Below are positions 36,056 to 45,230 of a stretch of DNA of 52,944 nt, one piece after another; the first letter of the stretch is position 1, and each line of letters opens with the position of its first letter. The stretch spans positions 1 through 52,944 of the forward strand of contig JAEUJD010000118.1 of the NCBI GenBank assembly GCA_016793015.1, written 5' to 3'. The translations under genes and the position numbers were made by a program. Origin of the DNA: Phycisphaerales bacterium (GTDB taxonomy: Bacteria; Planctomycetota; Phycisphaerae; Phycisphaerales; UBA1924). The notes under the pieces are model-generated. The model saw only the letters and a program-made list of their open reading frames with translations, was not told the origin of the DNA and did not search any database.

Positions 36056-36907
36056 TCACTGTGCGCTCGCGGCCCGAACCGCGGGCGTGATGGACGGACG
36101 GTAATCGAGCAAGGCTCTGCCCCCGTCGCGTTCTGTCAGCTTGATGGCGAAGTCGTCCGTCGTGTCGGAAAATGTGACGATCGTCCGGTGAATCTCCAGC
36201 GGTTCATCCAGACGCTGCACCAGCCCGACTTCCGTTGAAAATGCGATTCGGTACCCCGCCCGCCTCGTCGCGTCGATTTCCCGATCGGTGAAATCTCCGA
36301 ACGGATACGCGAGCGCCGTCACCGGCCGGCCGAGTTTGGCTTCGAGAATCGAACGCGAATCTGCGAGTTCGCGAGCGAGCGCGTCGGGCTCAAGTCTGGG
36401 CAGCGATGGGTGCGAAATCGTGTGGCTTTCCACATCCATTCCGTCGTCTTCCATCTGGCAGACATCGGCCCACGACATCGCGCTGCCCGGTTCATCGCCG
36501 ATCACGCCGGTATGGACAAAGAACACGCCCACCATGCCCCGCGCCTTCAGCGACGGGTAGACGATCGAGAACTGCGTCTCCCATCCATCGTCAAACGTCA
36601 GCATCACCGATTTGGCGGGCAGCGGCTCGCCCGTGCGCATCGCGTGATCGAGCACCCTCGAATCAATCGTCGTGTACCCGTGCTGCTTGAGATAGTCGAG
36701 CTGCTTTTCGAACTCGATCGGCGAAACCGCATACCGCAACGATGCCGCGTCCGACAAGCCCGGTCCGGGCTCGCGCACGTGGTGATACATCAGCACGGGG
36801 ACGACGATCGATTCGGGAGGAGCTTTCGCACGCGAGGGCGATTCGGCACCAAGCAGCGTTGCCGCAGCGTGCACAAGCACCGAGATGGATGCAATAACCC
36901 CGATCAC
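36056..36907 (-). CDS. Polysaccharide deacetylase (NodB-like), membrane-anchored or secreted
   Basis: Carbohydrate esterase family 4 protein: VMLTFDDGWETQ carries the catalytic base and metal Asp, DVESHTISHPSLPRL the two metal His, ALAYPFGDF the next motif. PVLMYHHVREPGPGL at the N-terminus is typical of PgaB/IcaB-like N-deacetylases acting on exported polysaccharide. An N-terminal hydrophobic segment (VIGVIASISVLVHAAATLL) suggests export. Start uncertain: GTG 36907 is used because the longer frame to 37012 would run through the terminator of the upstream peptidase gene. Confidence 0.82.
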   Translation of the reverse strand: MIGVIASISVLVHAAATLLGAESPSRAKAPPESIVVPVLMYHHVREPGPGLSDAASLRYAVSPIEFEKQLDYLKQHGYTTIDSRVLDHAMRTGEPLPAKSVMLTFDDGWETQFSIVYPSLKARGMVGVFFVHTGVIGDEPGSAMSWADVCQMEDDGMDVESHTISHPSLPRLEPDALARELADSRSILEAKLGRPVTALAYPFGDFTDREIDATRRAGYRIAFSTEVGLVQRLDEPLEIHRTIVTFSDTTDDFAIKLTERDGGRALLDYRPSITPAVRAASAQ

Positions 36908-36964
36908 GAGCCATCGACCATACCGCGTGCCCGCTCCACGGTCTAGACCCTGATTCAGGGAAAC

Positions 36965-37000
36965 GCAAAAAGAAACGGGGCCGGAACTCGTCCGGCCCCG
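36965..37000 (-). terminator. Intrinsic terminator of the prolyl oligopeptidase gene
   Basis: Minus strand: CGGGGCCGGA-CGAGT-TCCGGCCCCG (36976-37000), then TTTCTTTTTGCGTTT. It lies 51 bases after the stop at 37052. Confidence 0.82.
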
Positions 37001-37051
37001 CAATTCATGCATTCTGCCGACCCTTGTTTGGGATGCAAGGGTCGGACACTA

Positions 37052-39256
37052 TTACTTCGCAACCTGGGCCTGGCCTTCGAGCATCCCGAGCTGCCACATC
37101 AGGAACATCCGCTGATCGACCAGATCGCGCATCCGGAGGTTCAAGGGTTTTCCCTGTCCGTGCCCGGCTTCCTTGTCGCCCCAGTAGAGGATCGGCAGGC
37201 CGCTGCTGGTCGCATCGCGGAGCGCCGCGACGAACTTGCGGGCGTGGAGCGGATGAACACGGGCATCGTGTTCACCGGCCGTCACCAGGACCGCCGGGTA
37301 CGCCGTGCCCTTCTTCACGTTCTGGTAAGGCGAGTACTTGCGGATGAACTCGAACTGGTCCTTGTTCTCCGCGCTGCCGTACTCAGGCACCCAGTAGCGG
37401 GCCATCAAAAAGTTCTGGTAGCGGATCATGTCGTTGAGCGGCACAAGGCACAGGGCCGCCTTGCACAGATCAGGACGCTGCGTCACGAACGAGCCGACGA
37501 GCAGTCCGCCCTGGGAGCCGCCCATGACCGCCAATTTCTTGGGGTTGGTGTAGTTGCTATTGATGAGGTGCTCTGCCGCGGCCTGGAAGTCGTCCCAGGT
37601 GTTCTGCTTCTGGTCCAGTTTGCCCGCCTCGTGCCAGGCCGTGCCGAACTCACCCCCGCCTCGCAGATTGGCGACTGCGTAGACGCCCCCGGCATCAAAC
37701 CACTGGAAGTTGGTCGCGCTGAAGCCCGGCGTCATCGACTGCATGAACCCGCCGTATCCGTAGAGGATCGTGGGGTTGTTGCCGTCGAGCTTGAGGCCCT
37801 TCTTATGAATGATGAACATCGGGATTCGTGCGCCGCCCGAACTGCTGAACCACTCCTGCTTCACTTCGACGGTGCTCGGATCAACAGGAACGTTCGGACG
37901 CTCCCAGAGTTCGGGCGTCGCGTCGGGCTTGGTGAGATCGACCTTGAAGATGCTGGTCGGGTAGTTGTAACTGCTGAACGAGAGATACGCCTCGTCGCGG
38001 TCTTCTTCCGTAGCCAGGCCCGCGCTGCCGATGCCGGGCAGTTTCAGGCTGCCCATCGGCTTGCCGGCGAAGTCGAAGATCTCGATGGAGCTTGAAGCGT
38101 TCTTCAGGTAGTTCGCCGCGATGCGGTTCTTCGAGACGCTGACGCCGGTGAGGTTCGCGTCTTTGCGCTCGGGGATGATCTCTTTCCAATTCGCGCGGGC
38201 CGGATTATTGAGATCGATCGCGAACACGCGTCCGTTGGGCGCATCGAGCGAAGTTTGCAGGAACATTGTGTCGCCAACGATGTCGCCGCTGGCCATCGCC
38301 TTTTCGCCGACAAGGATGTCGACCTTGTTCACCTTGCCTGTTTTCTTGAACTCGGCAAAGTCGGCGACCCAAAGGTCGTTATTACGGGTGTCGGTTGAGT
38401 AGCTCAACTGGAGCCACTTGCCGTCGCGATCGAGCCCGCCGCCCGGCCCGTAGGTCGTCGCGAGTTTGGCGTTTTCTTCCTTGGTAAACTGGCGCAGGAT
38501 CGTCTGGGCCTTGCCGAGGTCCTGATCCATCCCGATGAACATGACCTGACCGCTGTAGGGGTTGTTCTGATCGGCGAGGTTGCGATAGACAAGACCCGAG
38601 CCATCGGGCAACCAGCTCACGCTGCTCACCTTGCTGGGGATGCTGAAATCGCTCTTCTTGCCGGTGTCCACATCGATGATGTGCAGCGTCGCGTTCTCGT
38701 CGCCCGCGCGATACGTGCCGTACGCGAGCCGCTTGCCATCCAGGCTCGGAACGTACCACGTGATCGTGACAAGCCCGCTCGAATCGATCGTCGCCGGATC
38801 GAGAATGAGCTTGGTTTCGCCCTTGGAGCCGTCACGGTAATACACGAGCGGCTGATTCTGGCTCGCCTCGCGCTTGCTGAAGAAGTACCGATTGCCACGC
38901 ATCGTCGGCGAGGAGATCGAGCCCACTTCCATCAGCGGGCGGATCTTGTCTTCAACAGCCTTGCGCCCCGGCACGTTGTCGAGCACACTGCGCGTGTACG
39001 CGTTCTGCGCGTCGGTCCACGCCGCGACCTCCGGGGTCTCCTTGCCCATGTTCTTGGGGTCGCTGTTGTCTCCTTCGAGCCAGCGGTAGTTGTCGACGAA
39101 CTCGATCCCAAAAACGTCGTCCTTCACGGGCTGCTGCTTGGTGGGAGGAGCGACGGGCAATTCGCCGGCACCGGCCGGGCGCACCGGCAAGGCAAGTCCC
39201 GCCACCAAAACCGAGCCGAGAGCCAACCGTCCGAGCGAACACGCTTGTAATTTCAT
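37052..39256 (-). CDS. Prolyl oligopeptidase family serine peptidase
   Basis: 734 residues with a cleavable signal peptide (LALGSVLVAGLALPVRPAGA), so periplasmic. S9 family: a seven-bladed beta-propeller (YRWLEGDNSDPKN through the middle) and a C-terminal alpha/beta-hydrolase domain with Ser in GGSQGGLLV, Asp in GEHDARVHP and His in EAGHGQGKP. YGYGGF and GGGEFGTAWHEAG are the usual prolyl oligopeptidase motifs. It cleaves short proline-containing peptides. ATG 39256 has GGAG seven bases upstream. Complete, no defects. Confidence 0.94.
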   Translation of the reverse strand: MKLQACSLGRLALGSVLVAGLALPVRPAGAGELPVAPPTKQQPVKDDVFGIEFVDNYRWLEGDNSDPKNMGKETPEVAAWTDAQNAYTRSVLDNVPGRKAVEDKIRPLMEVGSISSPTMRGNRYFFSKREASQNQPLVYYRDGSKGETKLILDPATIDSSGLVTITWYVPSLDGKRLAYGTYRAGDENATLHIIDVDTGKKSDFSIPSKVSSVSWLPDGSGLVYRNLADQNNPYSGQVMFIGMDQDLGKAQTILRQFTKEENAKLATTYGPGGGLDRDGKWLQLSYSTDTRNNDLWVADFAEFKKTGKVNKVDILVGEKAMASGDIVGDTMFLQTSLDAPNGRVFAIDLNNPARANWKEIIPERKDANLTGVSVSKNRIAANYLKNASSSIEIFDFAGKPMGSLKLPGIGSAGLATEEDRDEAYLSFSSYNYPTSIFKVDLTKPDATPELWERPNVPVDPSTVEVKQEWFSSSGGARIPMFIIHKKGLKLDGNNPTILYGYGGFMQSMTPGFSATNFQWFDAGGVYAVANLRGGGEFGTAWHEAGKLDQKQNTWDDFQAAAEHLINSNYTNPKKLAVMGGSQGGLLVGSFVTQRPDLCKAALCLVPLNDMIRYQNFLMARYWVPEYGSAENKDQFEFIRKYSPYQNVKKGTAYPAVLVTAGEHDARVHPLHARKFVAALRDATSSGLPILYWGDKEAGHGQGKPLNLRMRDLVDQRMFLMWQLGMLEGQAQVAK

Positions 39257-39433
39257 CGAGTTTCTCCGGCCCATTGGATTCCCCGGTGGGCGTCCGGACC
39301 GCGCAGCGACCGCGCGGAACTGACAAGTCTATCTACCGCCCCCCGCATTCCGGGATGCAGAAGCCGCGCCGCCCCGATTGGGGATTTCCGCCTCCGCTGT
39401 TTTCGCGAAAAAAGAGGCCCAAACCCCTTGAAA

Positions 39434-40321
39434 TCAGGGCTTCACGGCCAGAATGGAACACGACGCTCCCTTCAGCACCCTCTCCGCCGTGGAACCGAGC
39501 ATCCGTTCCCGGAGATTGGTCGCCCCGCGCGTCCCGAGCACCAAGAGCTCCGCACCCGACGACTTCGCGAAGTTGATCAACGCCCCTCCGTGCGTTGCGG
39601 AACCGGTCACGTGCAGCGCCGGCTTCAATCCGGAGGCGGCGGGAACCTTCGCGACGAACTCTTCGAGCGCCTCCTTCGCCCGCGCCTCGTCGTCCCCCAC
39701 CGCTTGAATCCACGACTCGACGACGCTCGAGAAGAACGGGAACACGTTGGTGACTCCGTGATAGACATGAAGCACGTGGAGCGCGGCCTTGTCGTTCGCC
39801 GCGATCGCGGCGGCTTTTTCGAGCGCTCGCCTCGAGTTCTCGGAGAAATCAACGCACGCCAGAACCGACTTGAACGGCCCGCGCTGCGTATCACGCACCA
39901 GCAGAACATCACACCCGGCATGCCGGACGCAACCCGACGCCATCGTGCCGATCCCGACGTCCGGCTTCTTCTCCCCGAACGCTCCGAGCACAAGAAGCCC
40001 CGCGCCCACCTTATCCGCGTATCGCATCGTGCCTTCGACCCGCTCGTTCACTTCAACGTGGATCGGCAACGCAGCAGCACCCTGAACTTTCGCGCGAAAT
40101 GCCTCCCAAGCCCGCTTGGCATCCGCGATCAGTGGCTCGCGAATGCCCGCGCGAACAGTCGAAAGAGTTTTCTCGATCTCGATGACGAATCCGGTGTCGA
40201 GAATGCAAACCGGGTGAGCCGCCCCGCCATGGGCCGTCGCCAACCGGACTGCCTGCGAAAGGGCGGCCCCGCTGCATTCCGAAAAATCGACTCCGGCGAC
40301 GACGTTTTCAAGCCATTTCAT
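39434..40321 (-). CDS. Tandem universal stress protein (two Usp domains)
   Basis: 295 residues with two UspA domains. The first begins ENVVAGVDFSECSGAALSQAV; the second KSVLACVDFSENSRRALEKAA and ends with the ATP-binding G-2x-G-9x-GS pattern in LGTRGATNLRERMLGSTAE. The first domain's matching loop is one residue shorter (GAFGEKKPDVGIGT), so nucleotide binding there is less sure. Cytosolic; role in stress or dormancy is inferred from the family. ATG 40321 has GGAG seven bases upstream. Confidence 0.9.
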   Translation of the reverse strand: MKWLENVVAGVDFSECSGAALSQAVRLATAHGGAAHPVCILDTGFVIEIEKTLSTVRAGIREPLIADAKRAWEAFRAKVQGAAALPIHVEVNERVEGTMRYADKVGAGLLVLGAFGEKKPDVGIGTMASGCVRHAGCDVLLVRDTQRGPFKSVLACVDFSENSRRALEKAAAIAANDKAALHVLHVYHGVTNVFPFFSSVVESWIQAVGDDEARAKEALEEFVAKVPAASGLKPALHVTGSATHGGALINFAKSSGAELLVLGTRGATNLRERMLGSTAERVLKGASCSILAVKP

Positions 40322-40472
40322 GCCGATGCTCCCCAGGTTCGTGAGGAGCATAAGCAAGCGTGACCTCTCTTTGGCTCAAAAAACGGACACACCCGGACGT
40401 TGATCCGGACGGTCCTCCCCTCCTCGACGTGGTTCAAAGTTCAACGGCCATCCGCACCACCGGCGGGACGCT

Positions 40473-40589
40473 TAGAACTTGCCCAGTAGCCAATAAAGCA
40501 AGAGAAAAATCAGTATTGTCGAGATCAACCCGCCGCCGAGTTTCCAAGCGGCAATCCCGGCCAGTCCGGCTCGTAATCCATCGCGCATG
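40473..40589 (-). CDS. 38-residue single-pass membrane protein
   Basis: Tiny gene with strong signals: GGAGG lies seven bases before ATG 40589. The product begins MRDGLRAGLAGIAAWKLGGG, followed by a single hydrophobic helix (LISTILIFLLLYWLL) and ends GKF. Two arginines before and one lysine after the helix fit a small inner-membrane protein with an N-in topology. It lies upstream of the Usp gene on the same strand, 151 bases from it. No family recognised. Confidence 0.6.
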
Positions 40590-40722
40590 TCGAGACCTCC
40601 ACGAATGTGCAATCGCACTATCGCAGTCACGGCTAAGTGTCGTGTGTGCGGCGCCTAAATGCGCCTTCATCCTGCTTTGGTCTTGGTGCTCCGAAGCAGC
40701 GTGAGCAAGAAAAGGGGCTGTA

Positions 40723-41238
40723 TCAGCCATTTCGAAACGAGATGTGCATGTGATGCTCGCCGTACGACTTCCCATCAATCCTCACCGCATCCGGCTCGAA
40801 TCCCCATTCAACAAACCCGAGCGATTCATACAACCGCCTCGCTTCCGGCGCATTCGCGTTGACCGCAAGGTGAATCGAACCAATGCCGGCCCACGACCGC
40901 GCGACTTCCATCGCAAGCGATACAACCGCGCGGGCGCAGCCTCGCCCGCGTGCCGCCGGCGTCACATAGACACCCCAGATCATCGCGATGTGCCGGCGCT
41001 TGAGCGCCTCTTCGCGAACAACACCCGCCGAAGCAACGAGTTTCCCGCCTTCGCGAATCCCCGCAATCGCGGCATCCGCGCGCGCGAGCGACACCCTCAC
41101 CTTCTCCACATCGCACCCGCGATCCTGCGAAGGACTGGCGAGAAACGCCCACGGTGCATCTTGCAACATCTCACGCCGCAAAGCGACGTAGTCTGGGGCG
41201 TCTTCTGGAGTTAGGAGGAATGTCTCGGGCATGTGCAT
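40723..41238 (-). CDS. GNAT family N-acetyltransferase
   Basis: 171 residues. Motif A GVYVTPAARGRGCARAVVSLAM binds acetyl-CoA (RGRGCA); SIHLAVNANAPEARRLYESLGFVEWG is motif B; the end GKSYGEHHMHISF is common in this RimI/YitH-like subgroup. Substrate unknown. The start at 41238 (MHMPET) lies 56 bases from the start of the divergent SWIM-protein gene, so the two share a promoter region. Confidence 0.9.
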   Translation of the reverse strand: MHMPETFLLTPEDAPDYVALRREMLQDAPWAFLASPSQDRGCDVEKVRVSLARADAAIAGIREGGKLVASAGVVREEALKRRHIAMIWGVYVTPAARGRGCARAVVSLAMEVARSWAGIGSIHLAVNANAPEARRLYESLGFVEWGFEPDAVRIDGKSYGEHHMHISFRNG

Positions 41239-41293
41239 GAAAGTCTACCGATCCCCCACTGGACGCAACTTGCTTTCGTTATCATGCCCGCCC

Positions 41294-42640
41294 GTGAGTT
41301 CTCCGTGGACCCAAGACCGCGTCCTTGCTCTCGCGCCCGACAGCGCTTCGGCTTCAGCCGGACAGGGCCTTGCTTCGCGCAGCAAGTGGTCTTCGCTCGG
41401 CCAAAGCGATCGCGCCGTGTGGGGCCTCTGCCAGGGCAGCGGCAAGTCTCCCTATCAAACCCGCGTCGATCTTTCCGAACCCGCCTTCAAATGCTCCTGT
41501 CCCAGCCGCAAGTTCCCGTGCAAGCATGGCATCGGCCTGATGCTTATGTTCGCCAAAGACGCGAAGGCATTTGCCTCTGCATCGGAACCCGGTTGGGTCA
41601 CCGATTGGCTCGCGAGCCGGGTCGAGCGCTCTGAGAAAAAGGCCGAACGCGCCGAGAAAGCTGCGTCCGGCGAGCCACCATCCGACCCAGAAGCCGCGGC
41701 AAAGCGTGCGGCGCAGCGCATGGCCCGCGTCTCCGACGGCATCGCCGAATGCCAGGTCTGGCTGCACGATCTGATCCGGCGAGGCTTCGCCGATGCGCAG
41801 CGCGAAGACACCAAGTTCTGGGATCGTGCCGCCTCCCGCATGGTCGATGCGCAAGCGCCGGGCCTTGCATCCAGCATCCGCCGCCTGCACGCAGCGACGG
41901 TCTCTGGCGAAGGCTGGCAGGTTCGCGCCGCCGACCAAATCGGTCGCCTCGCGATGCTCCTTTCCGCAGGAATTCGACTCGATTCACTCACGCCGGAGTT
42001 CGCCCTGGACGTGCGCGCCGCCCTCGGCTTCACGCAAAGCAAAGATGAAGCTCTCGCGCAGCCCGGTCTCGCGGATACCTGGCTTGTCGCGGGCCAGATC
42101 ATCGAAGAGGAAGATCGCCTTCGCGCCCGCCGATCGTGGTTGTTTGGGGAGAAATCTGGCCGAAGGGCACTTGTGCTCGACTATGCCGCGGGCCCTGCGC
42201 CGCTCGATCCATCAATCGTTGCCGGCACGAAGTTTGAAGGCGAAGTCTGCTTTTATCCAGGCTCCCTCGGTGTGCGTGCGATTGTGAAAACCAAGTCGGC
42301 GCTCGCACCTGTCGGCATCCCGAAGAGTGGTGCGTTCGATCCGTCCGTCGAGACGTTCTTGCGTGGATTTGCGTCGTCGCTCGCGAAGCAACCGTGGCTC
42401 AACACATGGCCCCTGCTGCTTCATGCCCGGCTCGCGCGGCTGGGCGATCGCTGGTGTGTCCGCGATGATGCGGGCGACACGCTTCCGATCGCGCCGACCT
42501 ATCCCGCGATCTGGAGCCTCGCCTCGATTGCCGCGGACGAACCCGTCTGGCTCAGCGCAGAATGGAACGGCGAATTTCTCATCCCGCTCGCCGTGCTCGG
42601 CAAGGAGTTCGATCAACTCTTTCACAGGTGGGCCGCATGA
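41294..42640 (+). CDS. SWIM zinc-finger protein (YehQ-like), first gene of MoxR-vWA operon
   Basis: 448 residues. The N-terminus (SSPWTQDRVLALAPDSASA) is family-typical and is followed by a SWIM zinc finger: Cys67, Cys69, Cys76, His78 (FKCSCPSRKFPCKHG). The middle has a charged helix (about 105-150) and the C-terminal half is a large uncharacterised domain ending in WNGEFLIPLAVLGKEFDQLF. SWIM fingers bind DNA or protein. In Enterobacteria a similar protein, YehQ, is encoded beside a MoxR ATPase and a vWA protein. GTG start chosen from the family N-terminus. The stop overlaps the next start by four bases (ATGA). Confidence 0.85.
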   Translation: MSSPWTQDRVLALAPDSASASAGQGLASRSKWSSLGQSDRAVWGLCQGSGKSPYQTRVDLSEPAFKCSCPSRKFPCKHGIGLMLMFAKDAKAFASASEPGWVTDWLASRVERSEKKAERAEKAASGEPPSDPEAAAKRAAQRMARVSDGIAECQVWLHDLIRRGFADAQREDTKFWDRAASRMVDAQAPGLASSIRRLHAATVSGEGWQVRAADQIGRLAMLLSAGIRLDSLTPEFALDVRAALGFTQSKDEALAQPGLADTWLVAGQIIEEEDRLRARRSWLFGEKSGRRALVLDYAAGPAPLDPSIVAGTKFEGEVCFYPGSLGVRAIVKTKSALAPVGIPKSGAFDPSVETFLRGFASSLAKQPWLNTWPLLLHARLARLGDRWCVRDDAGDTLPIAPTYPAIWSLASIAADEPVWLSAEWNGEFLIPLAVLGKEFDQLFHRWAA

Positions 42641-44151
42641 GCGCGTCGACTTCGGCATTGCCGCCCTCCCCCACTTCGCCAACGGCTCGCCTCCGCGACC
42701 TTGCCGCAGCAACACTGCTCGGTGCCGATCGCTCCGGCGGGGACTCTGCCGCCAAGATCGCGACCGATGCCGCGATTGCTGGTGCCATGTCGCGTGCCGG
42801 GTATCGCGGTTCGATCGCGCACGCACCGCTACCGCCCTGCCCGTCCGAACAACTGCAGTCAGTCTCCGCCGCGTCGTCGGCAACTCTGGCACGCTTACTC
42901 GCCGATGGGGATCCAGTCCTTGTCGAAGAATGGCTGACGCTCGCAAAGCTGCGGAATCTGCGCATCGGACATTCCTCGCTTCCCGCGCTGCTCGATTGGG
43001 GCGTCGGCAGGGCCGCTCGAACGCCGCTCGTTCTGCCGGTGCTCGGCGCGCGAGGCACGTGGCTCGCCTCGCTGAACCCGAGCTGGTCTGCGCTTGTCGG
43101 TGCGACCTCGCTTCCCGCCGATCCTGTCGCTGCGTGGAGCACGAGTGCAACTTCAGATCGCCTGCTCTTGCTGACAGCCGTACGCCGTGAGAGGCCCGAG
43201 CTCGCTCCCCAACTTCTCGCGTCCACGGCGAAGGAAGACGGGGCCGACGAGCGCCGCCGCTTCATCGCGCTGTTCGAAGTCGGTCTTTCTCCGGAAGACG
43301 AAGCCTTCCTCGAATCATCGCTCGACGACCGCAGCAAGCTCGTTCGCGAAGCCGGGGCAACACTGCTCGCCTCCCTCCCGAACTCTGCCTACGTCCAGCG
43401 CATGACGGCCCGCGCCCTCAACGCCGTTCAGTTTCAGGAAGCCAAGAAGGGTCTTCTCCGCAAGAAATCCGTCGCGCTCGCCATCGCGCTGCCCAAAACG
43501 TGGGACGCCGCATTCGAACGCGACGCCCTCGAGCAAAAGCCCCCCAGCGGCATCGGCGAACGCGCCTGGTGGCTCCAGCAGATCATCGCCCGCACTCCTC
43601 CCGCGTCGCTCTTCGGCACCACTCCGCCCGACGCCATCCTCCAGGCAATCTCCGACTCCGAATACTCCGACACACTTCCCGCAGCACTCCGCGAGTCCGC
43701 CGCACGCTTTGGCGACATCGCTTGGAGCATCGCGGTCGCCCAGCACGAGCTGAACCTTCCCCGCAAAGGCAAATCCGATAATTTGCCCACGGTTCCGGCC
43801 GGACTCTCAACCGACCACGCCGCCTCGATCATCCACACGCTCATTGCGGACGATCGGTTCAATTGTGAGACTTCGTGGGCATACGCCGCCGGCATTCCGC
43901 GGCCGTGGCCTCTTGCGCTCTCGCACAGCACGCTCACACTTCTCGCGAAGAAGAAGCCCAAAGCAGTGCCTCAGTGGTACGAGATCGGCCCCGCCATCGA
44001 AGACATCTCACGCTCGATCCATCCGGACGCATCGCAGGCGCTCGATGCCCTCCTGCGCACCATGTTCAAAGACGACCTTCCGCCCAGCATCACCAAATCA
44101 CTCGACCGGCTCACGCTCCGTTCCGACATGCACAAGGAGTTCCATTCGTGA
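42637..44151 (+). CDS. DUF5691 family helical protein
   Basis: 504 residues of mainly alpha-helical, Ala/Leu-rich sequence matching DUF5691 as I recall it: LADGDPVLVEEWLTLAKLRNLRI, then VLGARGTWLASLNPSW and DERRRFIALFEVGLSPEDEAFLESSLDDRSKLVREAGATLLASLP, which look like HEAT-type repeats. No catalytic motif is visible, so a scaffold for the neighbouring ATPase is likely. It overlaps both neighbours by four bases (ATGA upstream, GTGA downstream), so it is translationally coupled on both sides. Confidence 0.82.
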   Translation: MSASTSALPPSPTSPTARLRDLAAATLLGADRSGGDSAAKIATDAAIAGAMSRAGYRGSIAHAPLPPCPSEQLQSVSAASSATLARLLADGDPVLVEEWLTLAKLRNLRIGHSSLPALLDWGVGRAARTPLVLPVLGARGTWLASLNPSWSALVGATSLPADPVAAWSTSATSDRLLLLTAVRRERPELAPQLLASTAKEDGADERRRFIALFEVGLSPEDEAFLESSLDDRSKLVREAGATLLASLPNSAYVQRMTARALNAVQFQEAKKGLLRKKSVALAIALPKTWDAAFERDALEQKPPSGIGERAWWLQQIIARTPPASLFGTTPPDAILQAISDSEYSDTLPAALRESAARFGDIAWSIAVAQHELNLPRKGKSDNLPTVPAGLSTDHAASIIHTLIADDRFNCETSWAYAAGIPRPWPLALSHSTLTLLAKKKPKAVPQWYEIGPAIEDISRSIHPDASQALDALLRTMFKDDLPPSITKSLDRLTLRSDMHKEFHS

Positions 44152-45230
44152 CCACCGCCACGCTCCGCGAAACCGCCGAGAAGCAGTTCGCTACTGAACT
44201 CGCCGCACTCGCCAAGGCCGATGACAAGCCACGCCCTGCCAAGTGGAAGCTCTCACCGTGGGCCGTCGTCACGTACCTCATGGGCGGGAAACTCAAAGAC
44301 GGCACGGCAATCACGCCCAAGTACGTCGGCAATCAGCGGCTGATGGAAATCGCCGTTGCCACGCTTGCAACCGACCGGGGCTTGCTCCTCATGGGCGTCC
44401 CCGGCACCGCAAAAAGCTGGGTGAGCGAACACATCGCCGCGGCAATCAGTGGCGATTCCACTCTCATGGTCCAGGGCACCGCCGGCACACCGGAAGAAGC
44501 GATCCGCTACGGCTGGAACTACGCGATGCTGCTCGCAAAGGGGCCGACGCGAGACGCCGTGGTCGCCGGCCCCGTGATGCGGGGCATGTCCGAAGGCAAA
44601 CTCGTCCGCGTCGAGGAACTCACCCGCATCCCCAGTGATGTGCAGGACACGCTCATCACGATCCTGTCCGAAAAGACCTTGCCGATCCCTGAACTGAACG
44701 AAGAGATCCGCGCCGTGCGGGGCTTCAACATCATCGCGACCGCCAACGACCGCGACAAGGGTGTCAACGAACTCTCGAGCGCACTCAAACGCCGTTTCAA
44801 CACGGTCGTGCTTCCGGTGCCCGAAACCATGGATGAGGAAGTCGAAATCGTTCATCGGCGGGTGGTGCAACTCGGGAAGTCGCTTGAGATCCCCGCGGCC
44901 GCTCCGGCGCTCGAAGAAATCCGGCGCGTCGTCACGATCTTCCGCGAGCTCCGCGATGGCAAGACCACGGATGGAAAGAGCAAACTCAAGCAGCCGAGCG
45001 GCTCGCTCTCCGCCGCGGAGACCATCAGCGTCATCACCAGCGGCATGGCTCTGGCCTCACACTTCGGCGACGGCACGCTTAAGGCGAGCGATATCGCCAG
45101 CGGCATGATCGGCGCGATCGTCAAAGACCCGGTCCAGGATCGTGTCGTGATGCAGGAGTACCTCGAGGGCGTGGTGAAAGAACGCGAGGGATGGAAAGAC
45201 CTGTATCGCGCGTGCAAGGAGGTTTTGTGA
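44148..45230 (+). CDS. MoxR-type AAA+ ATPase (YehL-like)
   Basis: 360 residues, the motor of the operon. Walker A GVPGTAKS (83-90), Walker B region KLVRVEEL (151-158), sensor 1 ATAN (197-200), arginine-finger region SSALKRRFN and a helical lid. The family's usual DE is EE here, keeping the catalytic Glu. MoxR ATPases work as chaperones with vWA partners, remodelling or activating target proteins. GTG start has AAGGAG eight bases upstream and overlaps the previous stop (GTGA). Confidence 0.93.
   Translation: MTTATLRETAEKQFATELAALAKADDKPRPAKWKLSPWAVVTYLMGGKLKDGTAITPKYVGNQRLMEIAVATLATDRGLLLMGVPGTAKSWVSEHIAAAISGDSTLMVQGTAGTPEEAIRYGWNYAMLLAKGPTRDAVVAGPVMRGMSEGKLVRVEELTRIPSDVQDTLITILSEKTLPIPELNEEIRAVRGFNIIATANDRDKGVNELSSALKRRFNTVVLPVPETMDEEVEIVHRRVVQLGKSLEIPAAAPALEEIRRVVTIFRELRDGKTTDGKSKLKQPSGSLSAAETISVITSGMALASHFGDGTLKASDIASGMIGAIVKDPVQDRVVMQEYLEGVVKEREGWKDLYRACKEVL

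Noticed and set aside
36908..37012. Longer start for the polysaccharide deacetylase
   Set aside because: It would span the intrinsic terminator of the upstream peptidase gene; a start beyond the terminator is more likely.
40360..40704. A 114-codon plus-strand frame between the Usp and GNAT genes
   Set aside because: No ribosome-binding site, low-complexity composition, and it overlaps the better supported 38-residue minus-strand gene.
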